Of a DNA stretch of 64,000 bases, positions 8,961-17,274 are shown in pieces. The notes under the pieces were generated by a model, which was not told the DNA's origin, did not search any database, and saw only the letters and a program-made list of their open reading frames with translations. Source of the stretch: Alphaproteobacteria bacterium (lineage in GTDB: Bacteria > Pseudomonadota > Alphaproteobacteria > Ferrovibrionales > Ferrovibrionaceae); NCBI GenBank assembly GCA_017307375.1, contig JAFKFH010000014.1:1-64000 (forward strand), written 5' to 3'. Numbering within the stretch: the first letter of the stretch is position 1; each line of letters opens with the position of its first letter. Position numbers and translations under genes: made by a program.

Positions 8961-9877
8961 CCTCAGCGCCCCGCGTCGAGATCCTGCTGGCGACGTATAA
9001 CGGCGCCCGCTACCTGCCCGAGCAGCTCGACAGCCTGGTGGCCCAGACGCACCGGCCGCTGTCGCTGGTGGTTCGCGACGACGGATCGACCGACGACACG
9101 CCGGCGATCGTCGCCCGCTATGCCGAACGCCTGCCTCTACGGGTTCTGCCCGGCGGGCATCTCGGGGTCCGACGGGCATTCTTCGCGTTGCTCGCCGCCG
9201 CCGATCCGGCAGCGGAATATGTGGCATTCTGCGATCAGGACGACGTCTGGCTGCCCGACAAGCTGGCCCGCGCCGTCGCCGCCCTGGCGCCGCGCGCCCC
9301 CGACCAGCCGGCTCTCTATTGCGCGCGCGCGATCCTGACCGACGGCGACCTGAACCCGATCGGCCATACCCGGCTGCCCAATCGCCCTCCCGGCTTCTAC
9401 AACGCGCTGATAGAGAATATTGCCTCGGGCATGGCGACAGTGATGAACCGGGCGGCGGTGAACCTGATCAATGCCGCGCCGCCCGATGCCGCCGTCAACC
9501 CGATCCACGACTGGTGGGCCTACCAGGCGGTCACCGCCTGCGGCACCGCGATCTACGATCCCGAGCCCGCGCTGCTCTATCGCCAGCATGGCCGCAATAC
9601 AATCGGCGTGGCCCGTGGTCCCTTCGCCGGGTTCCGGGCCCGGGTCATGCGTCAACTGTCGGGGCAGAGCCGGGGCGAGATCGGCGCGCTGGCCGGTGAA
9701 TTGCGGCGGTGCCTCGGCGATCGGATGACGCCGGAGGCGCGCACCCTGCTCGACGATTTCCTGCAGCCGCGCGGTCTCCTGGCCCGGCTGGGCTACGTCG
9801 CGCGCTGCCCCCTGCACCGGCAGCGTCCCAGCGACGACCTGGCGTTCCGCCTGCTCTATCTGCTCGGGAGGGTCTAG
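8957..9877 (+). CDS. Family 2 glycosyltransferase
   Basis: 306 residues, starting at the ATG in an ATGA overlap with fcl; a longer open frame upstream only shadows fcl. GT-A features: [20 protein letters not shown], the first acidic motif [13 protein letters not shown] and the metal-binding [13 protein letters not shown]. The C-terminal half ([11 protein letters not shown] and YRQHGRN) resembles rhamnosyl/fucosyl transferases of surface polysaccharide loci. No membrane segment is seen, so it acts at the cytosolic face. The donor is probably GDP-fucose, judged from context only. Confidence 0.88.
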   Translation: MTSAPRVEILLATYNGARYLPEQLDSLVAQTHRPLSLVVRDDGSTDDTPAIVARYAERLPLRVLPGGHLGVRRAFFALLAAADPAAEYVAFCDQDDVWLPDKLARAVAALAPRAPDQPALYCARAILTDGDLNPIGHTRLPNRPPGFYNALIENIASGMATVMNRAAVNLINAAPPDAAVNPIHDWWAYQAVTACGTAIYDPEPALLYRQHGRNTIGVARGPFAGFRARVMRQLSGQSRGEIGALAGELRRCLGDRMTPEARTLLDDFLQPRGLLARLGYVARCPLHRQRPSDDLAFRLLYLLGRV

Positions 9878-10462
9878 ATGACCAGACGCGGCGACTGGAC
9901 GGTCCTGGACCAGCGCGAGGTCTACACCAATCCCTGGATCACGGTGACCGAGCATCGGGTGCTGAACCCGGCCGGCGGGCCGGGGATTTACGGCGTCGTG
10001 CATTTCCGCAACCTCGCCATCGGGATCCTCCCGGTCGAGGACAACGGCGACATCTGGCTGGTCGGCCAGCACCGCTTTCCCCTCGATGCCTACAGCTGGG
10101 AAATTCCCGAAGGCGGCGCACCGCTGGCCGAGGATCCGCTGGTCGGGGCGAGGCGGGAACTGAAGGAGGAAACGGGGATAGAGGCCCTGACCTGGCGCGA
10201 GATCACCCGCGTGCACCTGTCGAATTCGGTATCGGACGAAGCCGGCATCATCTATCTCGCCACCGACCTGCAGCATGGCACCGCGGCGCCGGAGGAGACC
10301 GAGGCACTGAACCTGCGCCGCCTGCCGGCAGCCGAGGCCTACCGGATGGCGACACGCGGCGAGCTGACCGATTCGATGACCGTGGCCGGCCTCTACCGGC
10401 TGCGGCTGATGGCGCTCGAAGGCGAATTGCCGGCCGGTCTGGCCGCAAAGGTGCTGGGATGA
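9878..10462 (+). CDS. Nudix hydrolase (nucleoside-diphosphate-sugar or ADP-ribose pyrophosphatase type)
   Basis: 194 residues, beginning directly after the preceding stop. A complete Nudix box, G-x5-E-x7-REL-x-EETGI, is present (GGAPLAE ... RRELKEETGI, about residues 83-105). The upstream ILPVEDNGDIWLVGQHRFPL strand and the W-E-I-P-E-G entry are typical of ADP-ribose/GDP-mannose pyrophosphatases. Inside a GDP-sugar operon, hydrolysis of a GDP-hexose or clean-up of ADP-ribose is plausible, but specificity cannot be read from sequence. Its stop overlaps the next start (ATGA). Confidence 0.88.
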   Translation: MTRRGDWTVLDQREVYTNPWITVTEHRVLNPAGGPGIYGVVHFRNLAIGILPVEDNGDIWLVGQHRFPLDAYSWEIPEGGAPLAEDPLVGARRELKEETGIEALTWREITRVHLSNSVSDEAGIIYLATDLQHGTAAPEETEALNLRRLPAAEAYRMATRGELTDSMTVAGLYRLRLMALEGELPAGLAAKVLG

Positions 10463-12357
10463 ACCATCGCGACGAGGCCGCCGCCGCCCTGTCCCGGCGC
10501 GACTGGCCGGCGGTCGAAACCGCCTGCCGCGCCGCGTTGGCCGAGGACCCCACGACGGCCTGGGCCCTGATGCTGATGGCCGAGCTGGCCTCGGCCCGCG
10601 GGCGCCATGACCTGGTACTGGCGCTGCTGGGTGAAATCCGGCGTCACGATCCCGCCTATGGCGAGGCATTGGCCCGGCGCGCGGTCGCCACCCATCTGCA
10701 GGGCCGCCAGCGGGACGCCCTGCCCCTCTACAGGGCAGCCCTCGTCTTCGACCCGGCCAACGGCGTGTTGTGGAGCAATTGCGGCGCGGCGGCGCAAGCC
10801 GCAGGCCTGCTGGGGCCGGCACTCGGCGCCTATCGCCGCGCCACCCGTGCCGACCCGATGAATGCCGACGGCTGGGCCAATTGCGGCGCCTTGGCCAACG
10901 AACTCGGCCATCACCGCGAGGGGGTCGCGGCGCTCGACCGTGCCGTGACCCTGGACCCCGACCGTCTCGGCCTGCGCTACAGCCGGCTGATTGCCGCGCT
11001 GCCGGTGGTCTACGAAGACGACGAGGCGGTCGCGCATGCGCGTGCCGACTACGACCGGGCCCTGGGAGCACTTGAACGCAGCGTCGAGATTGCCGATGCC
11101 CGACAGCTGGTCGAACTGGCCGAAGCGGTCGACCTCGCCACCCCGTTCCTGCTGGCCTATCAGGGCGAGGACGATATCGCGCTGCAGACCCGGCTGGGCG
11201 ACGTCATCGCCCGCGCGATGGCGGCCCGCCGGCCGGATGCCGGCCACGACCTCGCCGCATGGGACGGCCAGGAAAAGATTCGCATCGGTTTCGTCACCAA
11301 CTGCTTCAAGTGGCATTCGGTCTGGAAGATCCCGCTGCGCGGCTGGTTCGCCGGGCTCGACCGTCGGCGGTTTGCCGTCCATGGCTATCACCTCGGTGCC
11401 GATCGCGACGCGATCACGGCGGAGGCGGCGGGGATGGCGACGAAGTTCGTCGCCGGGCCGAAACGCTTCGACGACTGGGTCGCCGCGATCCGGGCCGATC
11501 GGCCGCATGTTCTGGTCTATCCCGAAATCGGCATGGACCCGACCGCCCTGCGCCTGGCAGCGCTGCGCCTGGCCCCGGTCCAGGCGACCACCTACGGCCA
11601 TCCGACCACGCCGGGCCTGCCGACCATCGACGTCAACCTGTCCTGCGAGCTGATGGAACCGGCCAACGGCGCGCGGCAGTACCGGGAAGATCTGGTGCGC
11701 CTGCCGGGCATCGGCCTGTCCTACGCGCCACCGGCGATCGTGCCCGCGGCCGTTACCCGAGCGCAGATCGGCCTGGCCGAGGGTGTGCCGGCGTTCTGGT
11801 GCTGCCAGATGCTGGCGAAGTACCTGCCGCGGCATGACGAACTGTTCCCGCTGATCGCGCGCGCCGCCGGGCCTTGCCGCTTCGTCTTCGTATCCTACCC
11901 GCGCGGCCACGCGGTCACCGCGACGTTCTACAGCCGGCTGGAACGGGCCTTTGCGGCCCACGGCCTGAATGCGGCCGACTACTGCCTGATCCTGCCGCCG
12001 CAGACGCCCGAGCGTTTCCATGGCGTCGCGGCGCTCTGCGACGTGTTTCTCGACGCGCATGGCTGGTCGGGCTGCAACACGGTGATGGAGTCGCTGCAGG
12101 CGGGCCTGCCCGTCGTGACCTGGCCGGGGGCCACGATGCGCAGCCGCCATGCCGCCGGCATCCTGGCCCGGATGGGCATCACCGAGACGATCGCGGCCGA
12201 CCGCGACGACTATGTCGCCCTGGCCGCCGGCCTGGCCCACGATCCGGCAAGACGGGCGGCGCTCGGCGCGCGGATGCGCGCCGCCGCCGCCCTCGCCTAT
12301 GACGATCCCGCGGTGCTGCCGGCGCTGGCCGACGCCCTCGTCGCGCGGCTGTCATGA
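10459..12357 (+). CDS. TPR-containing GT41-like glycosyltransferase, second copy
   Basis: 632 residues from the ATG overlapping the Nudix stop. The N-terminal ~250 residues are TPR-like helices (LWSNCGAAAQAAGLLGPAL, GWANCGALANELGHHREG). From about residue 275 comes a GT41-like half: IRIGFVTNCFKWHSVWKIPL, VLVYPEIGMDP, APVQATTYGHPTTPGLPTID, YREDLVRLPGIGLSY and FLDAHGWSGCNTVMESLQAG. It differs clearly from the leftward copy at 4465-6297: the AGHSGGNR segment is replaced by PEIGMDP. Probably a protein O-glycosyltransferase with another donor or target. Co-translated with the Nudix gene and the ferredoxin-like gene. Confidence 0.8.
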   Translation: MNHRDEAAAALSRRDWPAVETACRAALAEDPTTAWALMLMAELASARGRHDLVLALLGEIRRHDPAYGEALARRAVATHLQGRQRDALPLYRAALVFDPANGVLWSNCGAAAQAAGLLGPALGAYRRATRADPMNADGWANCGALANELGHHREGVAALDRAVTLDPDRLGLRYSRLIAALPVVYEDDEAVAHARADYDRALGALERSVEIADARQLVELAEAVDLATPFLLAYQGEDDIALQTRLGDVIARAMAARRPDAGHDLAAWDGQEKIRIGFVTNCFKWHSVWKIPLRGWFAGLDRRRFAVHGYHLGADRDAITAEAAGMATKFVAGPKRFDDWVAAIRADRPHVLVYPEIGMDPTALRLAALRLAPVQATTYGHPTTPGLPTIDVNLSCELMEPANGARQYREDLVRLPGIGLSYAPPAIVPAAVTRAQIGLAEGVPAFWCCQMLAKYLPRHDELFPLIARAAGPCRFVFVSYPRGHAVTATFYSRLERAFAAHGLNAADYCLILPPQTPERFHGVAALCDVFLDAHGWSGCNTVMESLQAGLPVVTWPGATMRSRHAAGILARMGITETIAADRDDYVALAAGLAHDPARRAALGARMRAAAALAYDDPAVLPALADALVARLS

Positions 12358-12671
12358 GCAGGAAGGCGATCAAGCCGGTTGCGGCAGGCTGGACCGACGT
12401 CGTGCTGGTCTGCCGCAAGTGTTCGAAGAAGCTCGACGGCGGCTTCGGCCGGGATGGCGACCTGCGACTGGCCAAGGCGCTGCGCCACGCCCTCGACCTG
12501 CCGAAGGATGCACGGAAGTCGCCCGTCGGAATCATCGAGACCGGCTGCTTCGACGTCTGCCCGAAGGGCGCCGTCGTCACGGTGAGCACCAGCCGCCCGG
12601 ACGAGTGGCTGGTGATCCCTCGCGACACGCCGGTCGACACGATCATCGACCGGCTCGGCCTCAGGCGCTGA
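12354..12671 (+). CDS. Small thioredoxin-like [2Fe-2S] ferredoxin-domain protein
   Basis: 105 residues, ATGA-overlapping the upstream transferase. Four cysteines lie in a Cys-x2-Cys (CRKC, about residue 20) and a Cys-x3-Cys arrangement (GCFDVCPKGAV, about residue 65), the spacing of thioredoxin-fold [2Fe-2S] proteins related to the NuoE C-domain. Members are soluble and poorly characterised. A redox or metal-binding role in the glycosylation operon is not obvious. It may simply be a passenger at the operon's 3' end. Confidence 0.7.
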   Translation: MSRKAIKPVAAGWTDVVLVCRKCSKKLDGGFGRDGDLRLAKALRHALDLPKDARKSPVGIIETGCFDVCPKGAVVTVSTSRPDEWLVIPRDTPVDTIIDRLGLRR

Positions 12672-12804
12672 GCAGTCCCCGCCGGCGATCCGCGTCCAGG
12701 CCATTTTCCGCGAAAACATTCCGGAGACTTGACGGTTGAAATAGCGTATCCAATCAATGCCTTTACCGGATACGCGCAACAGCCGAGCCCTGGGGAAACC
12801 GATC

Positions 12805-13254
12805 ATGGACCGCCGCCGCTTCACCACCGCGCTTGCCGCCACCGCCGCCGGCCTCACCCTGCCGCAGCCCCTGCTGGCGCAGTCGCGCCCGAACCCGTCG
12901 GCCACCATCGACATCGACGAGACCCAGGTCGCCTTGCTGATCGGCGGCAATTTCGGCGGCGGCACGCTGAACTTCGGCGGAAAGAGCTACAAGTTCACCA
13001 TCGGCGGGCTGGGCCTCGGCGGCGTCGGCGTCTCGCGGGTACAGGCCACCGGCCACGCCTACAACCTCAACGAAATCTGGCAGTTTCCGGGCGTCTACGG
13101 CTCGGCCCGGATCGGCTGGGCGGTCGGCCAGTCCGGCGACGGCACGCTGTGGCTCCAGAACCCGCATGACGTCGTGCTCGAATTGAAGACCAAGCGCCAG
13201 GGCCTCGCCTTGTCCGCCGGGGTCGACGGCATCTATATCGAGATGAAATCCTGA
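12805..13254 (+). CDS. Exported protein of unknown function
   Basis: 149 residues from the chosen ATG, which begins a signal peptide with consecutive arginines (MDRRRFTTALAATAAG, cleavage near LLAQ); an in-frame ATG 48 bases upstream would bury it. The RRRF start could be a Tat signal. The mature domain is glycine-rich and beta-like (GGNFGGGTLNFGGK, FTIGGLGLGGVGVS, FPGVYGSARIGWAVG), ending in a DGIYIEMKS strand. No catalytic motif is apparent. Function unknown; probably periplasmic. Not part of the upstream operon, given the 133-bp gap. Confidence 0.7.
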   Translation: MDRRRFTTALAATAAGLTLPQPLLAQSRPNPSATIDIDETQVALLIGGNFGGGTLNFGGKSYKFTIGGLGLGGVGVSRVQATGHAYNLNEIWQFPGVYGSARIGWAVGQSGDGTLWLQNPHDVVLELKTKRQGLALSAGVDGIYIEMKS

Positions 13255-13276
13255 CGGGGCGCGCGTGCAAGGCGCC

Positions 13277-13306
13277 TTGACGCGGGGGCCTGCCATCCGC
13301 TAGGAC
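13277..13306 (+). promoter_or_regulatory. Candidate promoter of the metZ leader
   Basis: TTGACG at 13277-13282, then 17-18 bases and CTAGGA/TAGGAC at 13300-13306. Initiation about seven bases later would start the transcript just ahead of the SAM-II aptamer, as expected. Confidence 0.5.
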
Positions 13307-13314
13307 TAAATCCG

Positions 13315-13376
13315 TTCCGTGGTGATTTGAGCCGACCGGCTTGCGGCCACGTTAAATAAAGCGCTAAAAGGTCGGG
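13315..13376 (+). promoter_or_regulatory. SAM-II riboswitch upstream of metZ
   Basis: The sequence follows the SAM-II (metA-motif) consensus. P1 is CGTGG (13318-13322) with CCACG (13347-13351), the first loop is GTGATTTGAGCCG, and the conserved GTTAAA and GCTAAAAGG segments follow. CCGACC (13332-13337) can pair with GGTCGG (13370-13375) as the pseudoknot helix. SAM-II aptamers are largely alphaproteobacterial and turn methionine/SAM genes off when SAM is high. Position, 91 bases before metZ, and the terminator just downstream support the call. Confidence 0.9.
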
Positions 13377-13384
13377 TGGTCGAA

Positions 13385-13423
13385 AAACCCCGGAGCCTTT
13401 TGGCGGCCGGGGTTTGTCTTTTT
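13385..13423 (+). terminator. Intrinsic terminator of the SAM-II leader
   Basis: A perfect 9-bp stem, AAACCCCGG (13385-13393) and CCGGGGTTT (13407-13415), followed by GTCTTTTT. It begins eight bases after the aptamer and ends 44 bases before metZ, the layout of a transcription-attenuating riboswitch expression platform. How ligand binding is coupled to the stem is inferred. Confidence 0.82.
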
Positions 13424-13466
13424 CGCCCCCGCCGCCCCGCCGGGTCAGGATGGAGAGCGGCGCGTC

Positions 13467-14660
13467 ATGACCGATATCAAGAAGCACAACGCCAACTGGA
13501 AGAGCCGCACGCGCCTGGTCCGCGGCGGCATCGACCGCAGTCAGCATGGCGAGACGTCCGAGGCGATCTTCCTGACCTCGGGCTTCCGCTACGACAATGC
13601 CGGCACGGCCGAGGCGCGCTTCAAGAACGAACTGCCGGGCTTCGTCTACTCCCGCTATTCCAACCCGACCGTCGCCATGCTGGAGAACCGGATCGCCCTC
13701 TACGAAGGCGCCGAGGCGGCCTGTTGCGTGGCCTCGGGCATGGCGGCGGTCAATACGGCGCTGATGAGCATCCTGGCCGCCGGCGACGAGGTCGTGGCTG
13801 CGCGCGCGCTGTTCGGATCGTGCCGCTACATCATCGAGGACCTGTTGCCGCGCTTCGGCGTCAAGTCGACGCTGGTCGACGGCTCCGACCTGCAACAATG
13901 GGAAGCCGCACTCACCCCGAAGACGCGGGCGGTATTCCTGGAAACCCCGGCCAACCCGACGCTGGAACTGGTCGACATCGCCGCCGTCGCCAAGCTTGCG
14001 CATGCCGTCGGCGCACTGGTCGTCGTCGACAACGTCTTCGCGACCCCGGTCCTGCAGAAGCCGCTGACGCTCGGTGCCGACATCGTCGTCTATTCGGCCA
14101 CCAAGCATATCGACGGCCAGGGCCGCTGCCTCGGCGGGATCGTCCTTGCCTCGCGCCAACTGGTCGAGGAGAAGTTCATGCCGTTCCTGAAGCATACCGG
14201 CCCGTCGCTCAGCCCGTTCAATGCCTGGGTGCTGCTCAAGGGCCTCGAAACCCTCGAGCTGCGCGTCGCCGAAAGCTGCCGCTCGGCCGCCCGGATCGCC
14301 GATTTCCTGGCCAGTCGCCAGGGCGTCGCCCGGGTCAGCTATCCCGGACGCGACGATTTTCCCCAGGCAGAACTGGCGCGACGCCAGATGGCCGGCGGCG
14401 GCCCGCTCGTCGCCTTCGAACTGGAGGGCGACAAGGAACGCGTGTTCCGCATGCTCGACGCCCTCAGCCTGATCGACATCTCGAACAATCTCGGCGACTC
14501 CAAGAGCCTCGTGACCCATCCGGCCACCACGACCCATCAGCGCCTGGCGCCGGCGGAACGGGCGAAGCTCGGGATTTCGGATACGCTTCTCCGCCTTTCG
14601 GTGGGGTTGGAGGATGCCGAGGACCTGATCGCCGACCTCGACGCCGCCCTCTCCCGCTGA
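13467..14660 (+). CDS. metZ: O-succinylhomoserine sulfhydrylase
   Basis: 397 residues, the Cys/Met-metabolism PLP-enzyme fold type I. Motifs include YSRYSNPTV near residue 62, ASGMAAVN, the FLETPANPTLE segment, DNVFATP and the PLP lysine in YSATKHIDGQGR, the 'DGQGR' being characteristic of MetZ rather than cystathionine synthases. It makes homocysteine from O-succinylhomoserine and sulfide. Regulation by the SAM-II riboswitch and terminator in its leader fits the pathway. It stands alone, with no met gene beside it. Confidence 0.95.
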   Translation: MTDIKKHNANWKSRTRLVRGGIDRSQHGETSEAIFLTSGFRYDNAGTAEARFKNELPGFVYSRYSNPTVAMLENRIALYEGAEAACCVASGMAAVNTALMSILAAGDEVVAARALFGSCRYIIEDLLPRFGVKSTLVDGSDLQQWEAALTPKTRAVFLETPANPTLELVDIAAVAKLAHAVGALVVVDNVFATPVLQKPLTLGADIVVYSATKHIDGQGRCLGGIVLASRQLVEEKFMPFLKHTGPSLSPFNAWVLLKGLETLELRVAESCRSAARIADFLASRQGVARVSYPGRDDFPQAELARRQMAGGGPLVAFELEGDKERVFRMLDALSLIDISNNLGDSKSLVTHPATTTHQRLAPAERAKLGISDTLLRLSVGLEDAEDLIADLDAALSR

Positions 14661-14857
14661 GCCACGCGGGAATCCCCTTGCCTTCTGTTGCAGCAGCGCA
14701 ACGCCCAGTGTGATTCACGGGCCGCGCCGGGGGCGGCGGCTGGTCAATCTGGCGCCTTCCTGCTAGTGAAATAGATGAAGTTTCCGGCCAAACCACCGGA
14801 ACCCAATGGCGATCCCGGCGTTGAGTTATGGGATCATCTGTATCTGAGGGGATCATC

Positions 14858-15907
14858 ATGCAGAAGCTCAAACTGGCAGTGCTGGGCGCTGCGCTGGCAC
14901 TGGTGCCGGCCGCGGCACACGCACAGTGGTATGTCGGCGGCGCCGGCGGCTACGACATCCTGCAGGATTCGAAGCTCAAGAACACCAATGGGCTGAAGGA
15001 AAAGTCGGAGGGCGGCTTCGTCGGCCTCGCCAATGTCGGCTATGACTTCGGCATGTTCCGGACCGAGTTGGAAGGCGGCTACCGCTACAACTCGAACAAG
15101 AGCATCACCGGCGGCGGCATCACCGGCTCGACCAGCGGCAACACCAACGCCTGGTCGGCGATGGCCAACGTCTACTGGGACATCCTGTCCGGCCCGCTGA
15201 CCCCGTATATCGGCGGCGGTATCGGTGCAGCCTGGCTCGACCACGACACCAAGCTCAACGGCACCAAGATCCTGTCGGGCAACTCGACCCAGTTCGCCTA
15301 CCAGGGCATCGCCGGCGTCAGCTACGACGTGACCCCGAACTGGGGCATCAAGGGTGAATATCGCTATTTCGGCACCACCGACCCGAAGTGGAACGTCGCT
15401 TCGGTCGCCGGTGGCGGCACCACCAAGGGCGAATACGGCACGCACAACTTCATCGTCGGCGTGACCTACAAGTTCGCCGCCCCGCCGCCCCCGCCGCCCC
15501 CGGCCCCGCCGCCGGCCCCGGTGGCGCAGGCCGCTCCGCCGCCGCCTCCCCCGGCCGCGCCGGCTCCGGCCCTGCCCGACGTCTACATCGTCTTCTTCGC
15601 GTTCGACCAGTCCGACATCTCGCCGGTCGCGGCGCAGGTGCTCGACCGCTCGATCGACGATTTCCGCCGCACCGGCCAGACCCGCGTCAAGGTCCAGGGC
15701 CACACCGACACCTCGGGCGCCGTGCAGTACAACCTGCGCCTGTCCGAGCGTCGCGCCGAAGCCGTCCGCAACTACATGGTCCAGCGCGGCGTGCCGGCTG
15801 ACAAGATCGTGACCGAATGGTTCGGCAAGAGCCGCCCGCGGGTGCAGACCGGCGACGGCGTGAAGAACCCCGAGAACCGTCGCGCCGAGATCTACCTCGA
15901 GAAGTAA
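14858..15907 (+). CDS. ompA: OmpA-family outer membrane protein
   Basis: 349 residues from the ATG with GAGGGG upstream that opens into a signal peptide (MQKLKLAVLGAALALVPAAA, cleavage at AHA-Q). Residues ~22-210 form an 8-strand beta-barrel (WYVGGAGGYD, ELEGGYRYN, TPYIGGGIGAAW, IVGVTYKFA). A Pro/Ala linker (~212-245) is followed by the OmpA peptidoglycan-binding domain: VQGHTDTSG, NLRLSERRAEAVRNYM and PENRRAEIYL. It tethers the outer membrane to the cell wall. An AT-richer leader precedes it and a strong terminator follows, so it is monocistronic and probably abundant. Confidence 0.95.
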   Translation: MQKLKLAVLGAALALVPAAAHAQWYVGGAGGYDILQDSKLKNTNGLKEKSEGGFVGLANVGYDFGMFRTELEGGYRYNSNKSITGGGITGSTSGNTNAWSAMANVYWDILSGPLTPYIGGGIGAAWLDHDTKLNGTKILSGNSTQFAYQGIAGVSYDVTPNWGIKGEYRYFGTTDPKWNVASVAGGGTTKGEYGTHNFIVGVTYKFAAPPPPPPPAPPPAPVAQAAPPPPPPAAPAPALPDVYIVFFAFDQSDISPVAAQVLDRSIDDFRRTGQTRVKVQGHTDTSGAVQYNLRLSERRAEAVRNYMVQRGVPADKIVTEWFGKSRPRVQTGDGVKNPENRRAEIYLEK

Positions 15908-15932
15908 TCAACGCGACGCGTCGAGCCTTCAG

Positions 15933-15968
15933 GGCCGCCCGGGACAACCCGGGCGGCCTTTTCTCTTT
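15933..15968 (+). terminator. Strong intrinsic terminator after ompA
   Basis: GGCCGCCCGGG (15933-15943), loop ACAA, CCCGGGCGGCC (15948-15958), then TTTTCTCTTT: an 11-bp perfect GC stem with a U-rich tail, 26 bases after the ompA stop. Confidence 0.95.
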
Positions 15969-16038
15969 CGAAGGGCGCTATTGACCCCTGGCCCGGCCCG
16001 GCCAAATATGACCGCTCAAGTCGCGTCGGAGCCGGCGA

Positions 16039-16434
16039 ATGCAGTACGAAAAGATTACCCGCGGCATCGCGGTTCGGGTTCAGCCCTTCTACCTCGAAGA
16101 TCAGTCGACCCCCGAGGAAGGTCATTACGTCTGGGCCTATCGCGTCCGGATCGAGAACAAGGGCGACGAGACGGTCCAGCTTCGCACCCGCTACTGGCGC
16201 ATCACCGACGCGCGCGGCCGGATCCAGGAAGTCCGCGGCCCCGGCGTGGTCGGCGAACAGCCGGTGCTGAAACCGGGCGAGATGTTCGAATATACCTCCG
16301 GCTGCCCGCTGCCGACGTCGTCGGGCTTCATGGTCGGCAGCTACCAGATGGAAAGTGCCGACGGCGAAACCTTCGATATCGCGATTCCGGCCTTCTCGCT
16401 CGACAGCCCGGACCAGGTGATCCGGCTCAACTGA
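16039..16434 (+). CDS. apaG: ApaG domain protein (Co2+/Mg2+ efflux-associated)
   Basis: 131 residues, the usual ApaG length. Characteristic stretches are [61 protein letters not shown] and the GxMxGSYxM core ([10 protein letters not shown]). The protein is a fibronectin-III-like immunoglobulin fold; its biochemical role is unresolved, with a link to cobalt/magnesium sensitivity in enterobacteria. GGAG lies seven bases before the ATG. It stands alone between ompA and folE. Confidence 0.93.
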   Translation: MQYEKITRGIAVRVQPFYLEDQSTPEEGHYVWAYRVRIENKGDETVQLRTRYWRITDARGRIQEVRGPGVVGEQPVLKPGEMFEYTSGCPLPTSSGFMVGSYQMESADGETFDIAIPAFSLDSPDQVIRLN

Positions 16435-16475
16435 TCCGCCGGCGCGACTCCATCGTAGTACTAGCGAGTCGCTAA

Positions 16476-16494
16476 ATACGACCGTCCGTCGTAT
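16476..16494. promoter_or_regulatory. Inverted repeat in the folE promoter region
   Basis: ATACGAC (16476-16482), five bases, GTCGTAT (16488-16494): a perfect 7-bp dyad 35 bases before the folE start in an AT-richer stretch. It could be an operator or the leader hairpin of the folE transcript. No regulator is identifiable nearby. Confidence 0.3.
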
Positions 16495-16529
16495 GCTGGC
16501 GGCAAAACCCGCGCCTCAAGGAGAGTGCC

Positions 16530-17174
16530 GTGAACGATGCCACGCCCGCCCGCTTCACCAAGAAAGGCGACCTGATCGCCTCCGACCGTCCGAGCCGCGC
16601 GGAGGCCGAGGCCGCCGTTCGCACCCTGATCCGCTGGGCCGGCGACAATCCCGATCGCGAAGGCCTGGTCGGCACGCCGGACCGCGTCGTCCGCTCCTAC
16701 GAGGAATTCTTCTCCGGCTACGACGAGGATCCCGCCCAGATGCTGGAGCGGACCTTCGAGGAGACCGACGGCTACGACGAGATGGTGATCCTGCGTGACA
16801 TCCGGCTGGAGAGCCATTGCGAGCACCACATGGTGCCGATCATCGGCCGGTTGCACATCGCCTATCTGCCGAACCGCCGGGTCGTCGGCATTTCCAAGCT
16901 GGCACGCGTCGCCGAAATCTACGCCCGCCGCCTGCAGATCCAGGAGAAGCTGACCGCGCAGATCGCCAACACGATCCAGACGGTGCTGCAGCCCCGCGGC
17001 GTTGCCGTCGTGGTCGAAGCCCAGCACCAATGCATGACCACTCGCGGAGTGCACAAGCCGGGCGTCAGCATGGTGACCAGCCGCATGCTGGGCGTTTTCC
17101 GCGACAACCCGGCGACCCGTCAGGAATTCATGGCGATGGTCGGGGGTTCGCCCCGGCTGAGCAGCGAGGCCTGA
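16530..17174 (+). CDS. folE: GTP cyclohydrolase I
   Basis: 214 residues from a GTG preceded by AAGGAG. Family motifs: the zinc-site [21 protein letters not shown] (Cys and His ligands), [22 protein letters not shown], and the [13 protein letters not shown] segment carrying the third zinc ligand and substrate contacts. It converts GTP to dihydroneopterin triphosphate, entering tetrahydrofolate synthesis. The N-terminal ~25 residues are less conserved, as is usual. Monocistronic by spacing. Confidence 0.96.
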   Translation: MNDATPARFTKKGDLIASDRPSRAEAEAAVRTLIRWAGDNPDREGLVGTPDRVVRSYEEFFSGYDEDPAQMLERTFEETDGYDEMVILRDIRLESHCEHHMVPIIGRLHIAYLPNRRVVGISKLARVAEIYARRLQIQEKLTAQIANTIQTVLQPRGVAVVVEAQHQCMTTRGVHKPGVSMVTSRMLGVFRDNPATRQEFMAMVGGSPRLSSEA

Positions 17175-17274
17175 TCGTAGCCTTTTAGGCCAGCCTGCCG
17201 TAAGCTCGAAGGACCGGCCGCGGATCGCCAAGGCACCGCGGCCTTTCCATTTTCGCGCTGCAGGAGATCCGTTG

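Noticed and set aside
9709-10458. Upstream extension of the second GT41-like frame
   Set aside because: TPR region starts at the ATG overlapping the Nudix stop; upstream translation is Arg/Gly-rich noise.
15481-15580. Proline-rich repeat DNA inside ompA
   Set aside because: This is the ordinary Pro/Ala linker of OmpA-type proteins, not a mobile or regulatory repeat.
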